64,000 bases of DNA. Origin: Spirometra erinaceieuropaei. Lineage: Eukaryota; Platyhelminthes; Cestoda; Diphyllobothriidea; Diphyllobothriidae. Location: assembly GCA_902702965.1 (NCBI GenBank), contig CACRXP010000852.1:1-64000 (forward strand), in the 5' to 3' direction. The position numbers and the translations under genes were made by a program. The notes beneath the pieces were generated by a model. The model was not told the origin of the DNA. It made no database searches and saw nothing but the letters and a program-made list of their open reading frames with translations. Shown here piece after piece: positions 58,758-64,000 of this stretch; position 1 is the first letter of the stretch; every line of letters begins with the position of its first letter.

Positions 58758-59751
58758 CAGTAGATGTGCTTACTCATGAAATGTCAACCAAAATTTCGAA
58801 ATGCGTTATTGTTTCGAAAAGATAAATTAAGTAGTGTTGTAAAACTGATCATGATGCGGCAAAATTCTATAATGATCCAGTGACATAAGGTAGGCGGCCC
58901 TCAAGAAAATAATTTTTGGATGCATGCAAGATATGTACTCTGCAAAAAATGACTTCTTAAGCAGTATCAAATTTTCTCATTGATTTTCGATGCCCTTGAA
59001 AATTCAATTATATTTTATGGAAAACATGCATAAAAATACCAAATCTTTTTCCTATTCGGCAGAAAATCACGTCTTCTTATAATTGCATACTCAAAAGAAG
59101 AGTATAATTCGGTTTTAAAAAAGTTTCTAATTGTGAGATTTTTTATTACCGTTAAATGACCGTTTATGAAACGTCATGTATCTGCATTTCCGAATGGGGC
59201 TTGTAATGTTAACAATATTGTTCAAATGCTCTGCATAATTTTATGAACCTCGTATGGTCTCCTATTAACACCGTAGAGAAATGCATGGTTTTCCGTACAT
59301 GGAAAATATACAGCTTGTAGTTTTGAAACCCTGAATGTAAGTGTAACAGCAGGTCGGGTTCACAAGTATTTTGGGAATTAGAAAGGTTTTTTTAAAACCA
59401 AATTATACTCTTTTTTGGGTATGAAATTAGAAAAAAACGTGATTTTCTACCGAATAAGTAAAAGAGTGAATAATTGTGTGCATGTTTTCCATGAAATCTA
59501 ATTGAATTTTCGAGGGCATCGAAAATCAATGAGAAAATTTCATGCTACATAAGTAGTCATTTTTTGCAGAGTATAGATGTTGCATGCAGCCAAATTAAGT
59601 TTTTTCGAAAGCCGACACCCTGTGGTAACTGGACCGTTATATATTTATGCTGTATCATGATTATTTTTACAACACTACTTAATTTGTCTTTTCGAAACGA
59701 GAACGCATTTCAAAATTTTGGTTGACATTTCATGAGTGAGCACATCTACTG
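58758..59751. mobile_element. Full-length long-TIR element, best-preserved copy (994 bp)
   Basis: The left end CAGTAGATGTGCTTACTCATGA and the right end TCATGAGTGAGCACATCTACTG are mirror images. Pairing continues with interruptions for about 375 bp on each side, leaving a ~240-bp loop that contains the GGTTTTCCGTACATGGAAAA motif. Flanking dinucleotides are AA / CA here, so the target duplication is not intact. No transposase. Other copies: 4.6, 10.6, 14.6, 15.3, 26.6, 28.1, 39.3, 44.6 and 56.7 kb. Confidence 0.75.
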
Positions 59752-59929
59752 CATGTACCAAAGCAGCATTTCCTACATCTTACCATCTGTCTTGCACTCA
59801 ACCGGACGACTGGAATCATAACTGTCAAAGAGTTGCGATAAGCAGTTTAGAGAATACGCGCGCAAGTCACTGGTCCTGCTTTACCTTGGTGAGGTGCGCA
59901 CTGTGGACGTCGTCGAATGCGACAGTCTA

Positions 59930-60065
59930 ACGTGGTTTTTTAGGAATACACACGTACTCGCTAAAAGTCCAGACACGCTTTTTTCGCCGATATTCTGCCG
60001 ATGCATGTAACAAATGTGAGGGGTCCGACTCTTCATGGGATCCGCCCATCATTCGAGACTGCTTT
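59930..60065 (+). repeat. Fragment of the 62-kb PLE terminal module
   Basis: CACACGTACTCGCTAAAAGT and TTCGCCGATATTCTGCCGAT follow the order found at 62,020-62,080 (ACTAGCCAAAACCCCATAC, TTTCGCCGATGTTTGGCCG). Diverged. Confidence 0.45.
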
Positions 60066-60261
60066 TTACTCTAAGCTCGCGGTTAACATCTGAATAAACT
60101 AAGAAACAAGAATCAGCGTGTATGTTATGATATTGCATTCACGCAGGCCCTGATGATATCCCCATGTACGAGATCGAAAGCTCAGACCAATACAGGTACT
60201 GTCGCAATGGTTGCGTTTTCACCTCCTAAGCATGCAACGTCCCGTGCGTGACAGTTGTTAA

Positions 60262-61335
60262 CAATAATAATTATTATTATTATTATTTTTTTATTAAAGA
60301 CCCGTCGGGGTCCCATCGAAGCAAGTACAAATAAATGTACATGCGAATTTTAGACGACGTAGGCAGAATACTTCAAAAATGAAATTCATAGTTTCTGAAT
60401 AAGTAGTTCATTAAGAAAAAAGACTAGGGAGGGGTAAAATAATCCATACAAAATGTAAAAATAAGCAGATTAATTTTACAGGAGAAAAAAATCACTCAAT
60501 AAAAAATAATAAGAGAACAATGCGGGCACGACTGGACTGTATGTGGCGGTATACAACGGATTATAATCGGACACTGTCAGGGCAGCAATAAATTTCAGCA
60601 TTGGCAGGTACGTATTCGGGTTAGACAGGACTGGCCTGCATGTTGTATTGTAAACGGCATTCACAACTGACATCGCCTGGGCCGCATTGATACGCCGGAT
60701 GAGACTATTCGCGTCAAATAGGGCAAACAAGAGGAACCCCGACGCGATAGTCCACAGTAAGATTTGAGCCCAGCCGAGGAGTAGGGAAAAGAGGTAGGAC
60801 CAAACTACTAGTCGACGGTGAATACTGAGTATTCCGCCGTGAGTGCCGACAGACCGCATGCGATTGAAATGCAGGATATGACATCAAGAACCGCGAAAAT
60901 CGTCGCTATGGGGGAGGTGTGATAGCAGTGGATTTAGAAACCAATTCAAAACATGGTTTCTAATAATATAATTGAGGTTTAACACTTGATCTACCACTAA
61001 TTCCCAGGAGCACCCTTCCCAACGTCAAAAAGGCGAGCGTTCGGGAATGAGACCGTTAACAGTGCCTTTATGCTTTCCGGTGTAAGATGTTTGTGAGATT
61101 TCGACTTAAATACCGGTAACTTAGGCGATGATCTAATTTCAGACGGAAGATTATTTCAAACGAAGGCATATTTGGAAGCAAATACAGGCACTGTTACAAT
61201 GGTTGCACTTTCACCTCCTGTGGATGCAACGTCCCGTACATGACAGTTGTTAATGTGTTAAATATCCCGCTCATGCATAGGCACATTCATGCAGACAGAA
61301 ATTAACCCATATTGAACAATGTACTAGCCGCACCT
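60262..61335 (-). mobile_element. LINE 3' end with (TAA)n tail, copy 1
   Basis: On the minus strand the 5' part encodes NNLPSEIRSSPKLPVFKSKS and HKHLT at about 61,070-61,160, the C-terminal W.NLP..IR....L..FK..L signature of CR1/Jockey-like RTs (Trp replaced by a stop). It is followed by ~800 bp ending TTGCTTCGATGGGACCCCGA, CGGGTCTTTAATAAAAAAAT and a TAA-type tail at 60,263-60,292, as usual for such LINEs. A 127-codon frame (60,476-60,859) starts MRSVGTHGG and is hydrophobic; its homologue in copy 2 is also open. A piece of a related copy (60,187-60,262 matches 61,175-61,255) lies beyond the tail. Confidence 0.8.
60263..60292. repeat. (TTA)n-type tail of the LINE
   Basis: AATAATAATTATTATTATTATTAT-type trinucleotide run followed by T-rich sequence, abutting the LINE 3' end (minus strand). 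Confidence 0.9.
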
Positions 61336-61342
61336 AACATAG

Positions 61343-61960
61343 TTGGGCAAATATCCATTCGCTTTAGAACTCGCAAAGTATCCTTCGAAGAATTCGCCCT
61401 ATCACATTGTTGCAAAATGGCCAGTGGAAAGACTAAAGAGACTGCAAAGTTATCTGTACCCTCGAAGTTTAAAAGACACGTTTGAGTTCGTCAAAGTTAT
61501 CAATAATATTAACGTTGGTGGACGTAGGGTGTTATCACTCGATGTCTGATCGCTGTTCATCAACGTACCAGTGTCAGAAATAATAAACTATCTTTGTGAT
61601 GTTAGTAGTGATAAGAACTACGCCATAGGCATGCAAACGAAAGTGCTAAAAGCACTACTGTCGCTTTGCATACAAAATGCACACTTTCTGTGCAGCGGTC
61701 AACTATACAGCAGGCAGATGGCGTGGCAATGGGCTCACCACATGAACCGTTTCTTGAAAAGTTTTTTGTGGGCAACGTCGAGAAAGCAAGATTGCTAGAT
61801 ACAATTCATGGCCCCGACTTCTGTGGTCGGTACGTGGACTATATCTTCTGCCCGGCGGATGACATCACCCACGACTATGACCTTGGGCGAAAGTTCAACA
61901 GTGCGCACCACTCGCTAAAGTTCAATGCAGAGGCTGGGGCGGATAACAAACATTAAATAC
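61343..61960 (+). mobile_element. PLE-E: reverse transcriptase fragment
   Basis: The plus strand shows the RT in pieces: NSPYHIVAKWPVERLKRLQS; box A VLSLDV, a stop, SLFINVPVSEIINYLCDVSS; a stretch with LKALLSLCIQNAHFLCSGQ; then, after a frameshift, box B QQADGVAMGSPHEPFLEKFF; and the catalytic box RYVDYIFC at 61,828-61,848, where the second catalytic Asp of YVDD is Tyr. HHSLKFNAEAGADNK follows and then a stop. Box A Asp is kept. It is closer to PLE-D (KVPL/NVPV and ADGVAMGSP style) than to PLE-B. The terminal-module array follows directly downstream. Confidence 0.85.
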
Positions 61961-61990
61961 AATTTTCAATATTATTATGACGAATGTGTA

Positions 61991-63080
61991 TTTAGGGTAA
62001 GGTGTTACCATGATAACAGCACAGGAACTAGCCAAAACCCCATACACGCGTGTTTCGCCGATGTTTGGCCGCTGCATGTGGCAACTCCGAGATGTTCGGC
62101 TCGTCAGTAGGTCCCTCAGCATTTCCCGTGTGCTTTCTAGTGCATACTTCAAATTCGAAATTATCGCTTGATAATTTCATCAGAAATTATCTACAAAGTT
62201 GGAGTAGATCAGTTAATTCAAGGTCTATAGGCACAGGTTGAGAATTTTATACATGAATATTTTGGCCAAATTACAACAGCCACAGCAGGTAACCGCGTAA
62301 TATTCATTAACTGCCGACAGGCAGCTTGTAGTAAACTTTAGGGTAAGGAGAACCATACGAGCAGCACAGGTATAAGCCAAAACACACACGCGTGTTTCGG
62401 CCATGTTCTGCCACTACTCCACTTGCGAAATTGCTGCTTTTAAATCCCTCAGAAATTATCTACGAAATTGGAGTTTATCAATTTATTCAAGGTCTATAGG
62501 CAAAGACGGAAAATTTTATACAGGAATATTTGGGCCAAAGCCGGTCAGCCACAGTGGGCCCAAATATGCATGTATGAAATTCTTGGTCTGTGCCTATAGA
62601 CCTTGAATAAACTGATCTACTCCAACTTCGTAGATAATTTCAGAGAAAATTATAAAGCGACAATTTCGAAATTGGAGTATCTTTCAGAACACATAGGAAA
62701 TGCTGGGAGACACAATGAACAGCTGAACCCTTTGCAACTGCGCCATGCATTGGCAGAACATGGGTGAAACCCGCGGGTATGGGTTTTGGCTAATACCCGT
62801 GCTGTTCGTATGGTATCTCCTTACCCTAAAGTTTACCAATAGCTGCCTGTCGGCAGTAAATGAATATTACGCGGTTACCCGCTGTGGCTGTTGGACTTTC
62901 GCCCAAATTTTCATGCATAAAATTTTCGGTCTGTGCCTATAGACCTTGAATAAACTGATCTACTCCAAGGTCGCAGTTAATTTCTAATGAAATTAGAAAG
63001 CAACAATTTCCAAATTGCGGTATCTATGGCCTTCTGCACAGGCAGGACGATGTGTCTCTCTAGTGCCGGGAGTTGCGAAA
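61991..63080. repeat. Inverted array of a ~345-bp PLE terminal module
   Basis: Module A (61,991-62,335) and B (from 62,336) run head to tail on plus. Modules C (62,830 back to about 62,576) and D (about 63,080 back to 62,831) are in reverse, so the array is a large inverted repeat centred near 62,547 (ATATTTGGGCC / GGCCCAAATAT). Shared blocks: AGGGTAAGG, CAGCACAGG.A.(T/A)AGCCAAAAC, AATTTCGAAATTG-type, GAAATTATCTAC, TTATTCAAGGTCTATAGGCA and GGTAACCGCGTAATATTCAT. It follows PLE-E and probably is its terminal (pseudo-LTR) repeat. No coding content. Confidence 0.75.
62150..62205 (-). ncRNA. Hammerhead-like core in the PLE module
   Basis: On the minus strand, CTGATGA (62,183-62,177) is followed by a perfect 8-bp stem (AAATTATC / GATAATTT, with the first bases shared with the core) and then CGAA. 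In module C the same site reads AATTTCGAAATTGGAGTA and, further upstream, TACTCCAA, which can pair with TTGGAGTA and close the structure. No copy has every element intact. The nucleotide expected to be U at the cleavage triplet is C in most copies. Function is not claimed. Confidence 0.35.
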
Positions 63081-63169
63081 GAAATTTTGGACGGGAAAAA
63101 ACGGTTGTTTTCACAGATTGTTTGCCCCAAAACCTCAAACGACGTTTAGACTAGAGATTAATAATTTAA

Positions 63170-64000
63170 ATAATAATTTGTTTAAACATCAGTCGGGATC
63201 CCATTGAAGCAAGTAAAAATAACCTTACATAGAATTTCAGATGAGGTAAGGAGAATCTGCACAAAATGTACTTTTTAGTTTCTGAATTTGTTGTCCTTTA
63301 AAAAATGATGCGTGAGCGGTGAAAAAACTCCAATTAAAATTTTAAAAATGATTCCATTTATTTTACAGGAGAAACAAACCTCGCTAATAACACAATCATG
63401 CGCCCACGACTGGCCAGTATGTGGCGGTATATAACTGATTATAATCGGACATCGTCAGGGCAGACATAAGTGTCAGCATTGAGAGGTACCTAGACAGGTC
63501 AGACAGAACTGGTCTACATGTGATATTGTATACGGGATTCAGAACGGACATTGTCAGGGCAGGATTGAAATGCCGGACGAGACTATTCGCGTCCAAGAGG
63601 CCAGACGAGAGGAACCCAGACGCGGTCGGCCACAGTACGCTTCGAGCCCAGCCGAGGAGTGGGAAAAAGAAGTACGACCGAACTACTAGTAGACGGCAAA
63701 TACTGAAGTTTCCGCCGTGAGTGCCGACAGAGCGCACGAGGTCGAAATGCGGGAGATGACATCAAGAACCACGAAAATCGTCGCTATTGAGGAGTAGTGA
63801 TAGCAGTGGATTTAGAAACCAATTCAAAACAGGGTTTGTAAAGATATAATTGAGGTTTTACACTTAAGCTTCCACTACTTCCCAGGAGAACGCTTCCCTC
63901 AGTCACATGCTGAGTGTTCGCGAACGAGTCCGTGAAAAATGTATTTCTACCTTCCAATGTAAGGCGTTTGTGAGATTTCGACTAGAATACCAGTAACTTA
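63170..64000 (-). mobile_element. LINE 3' end, copy 2 (runs off the window)
   Basis: Colinear with 60,295-61,131: ACTTGCTTCAATGGGATCCC near the 3' end on minus, the MRSVGTHGG frame (63,396-63,737), and TGAGATTTCGACTAGAATACCAGTAACTTA-type sequence at the window edge. Same family and orientation as copy 1, offset about 2.88 kb. The tail is AT-rich but less regular. Confidence 0.8.

Noticed and set aside
60476..60859. Hydrophobic 127-residue frame as a host membrane protein
   Set aside because: It sits inside a LINE 3' end and recurs in the copy at 63.4 kb with mostly amino-acid-changing differences.
62150..63025. Calling the 62-kb module a proven hammerhead ribozyme
   Set aside because: No copy has intact CUGAUGA, GAAA, closing stems and a UH cleavage site together, so it is kept as hammerhead-like only.
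1..64000. CRISPR array, bacterial operons, tRNA or rRNA genes, viral genes
   Set aside because: No regularly spaced short repeats, no rRNA-like blocks, and no tRNA cloverleaf that I could find by eye. All RT-related sequence fits PLE or non-LTR LINE types. Short tRNAs could still have been missed.

Overview
The window reads as one stretch of eukaryotic, repeat-dominated nuclear DNA. It is AT-rich overall, with no bacterial-type gene packing. Two families of Penelope-like retroelement (PLE) relics, CR1/Jockey-like LINE relics and a long-TIR element with TA at its ends are scattered on both strands. The PLE and LINE protein fragments resemble those I know from flatworm genomes, especially tapeworms of the Spirometra/Dibothriocephalus/Schistocephalus type. 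That assignment is from memory of the families, not from a search; flatworm is likely, tapeworm plausible.

Layout. 0-2 kb: a PLE terminal-repeat palindrome framed by two direct repeats. 2-7 kb: mostly featureless, with two candidate exons on the minus strand. 7.2-9.0 kb: a GC-richer block of satellite-like repeats. 9-16 kb: a candidate exon and several copies of the ~990-bp TIR element. 17 kb: a second, collapsed PLE palindrome. 21-24 kb: a LINE RT fragment, then PLE-B (RT plus GIY-YIG). 25-29 kb: candidate exons and TIR-element ends. 31-33.5 kb: the best LINE copy. 34.7 kb: a candidate exon. 37-38.7 kb and 42.3-44.5 kb: PLE-C and PLE-D. 47-49 kb: short duplications. 49.9-50.8 kb: PLE-F. 51.4 kb: a telomere-like tract. 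52-53.3 kb: the best host-gene candidate, two joined 3' exons with a poly(A) signal. 55.2-56.3 kb: a tandem duplication. 56.7-59.8 kb: TIR elements. 60.2-64 kb: two LINE 3' ends flanking a PLE RT fragment and an inverted array of a ~345-bp PLE terminal module.

All recognised transposon genes are broken by stops, frameshifts or deletions. What is left of their chemistry is the RT catalytic box (YLDD in PLE-C, YVDD in PLE-D, FADD in the LINE) and pieces of GIY-YIG endonuclease. Repeatedly at PLE ends there is a stem-loop followed directly by GAAA(C)GTC, which looks like the core of the hammerhead ribozymes known from PLE terminal repeats.

Host coding sequence is sparse. The most interesting observation is a set of small exon-like ORFs (9.3, 25.6, 34.7 and perhaps 31.2 kb) that resemble one another at protein level. 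Three of them share the same entry phase with a glycine codon at the junction. They may be dispersed copies of one unrecognised exon. Everything about exon boundaries is read by eye and is tentative.
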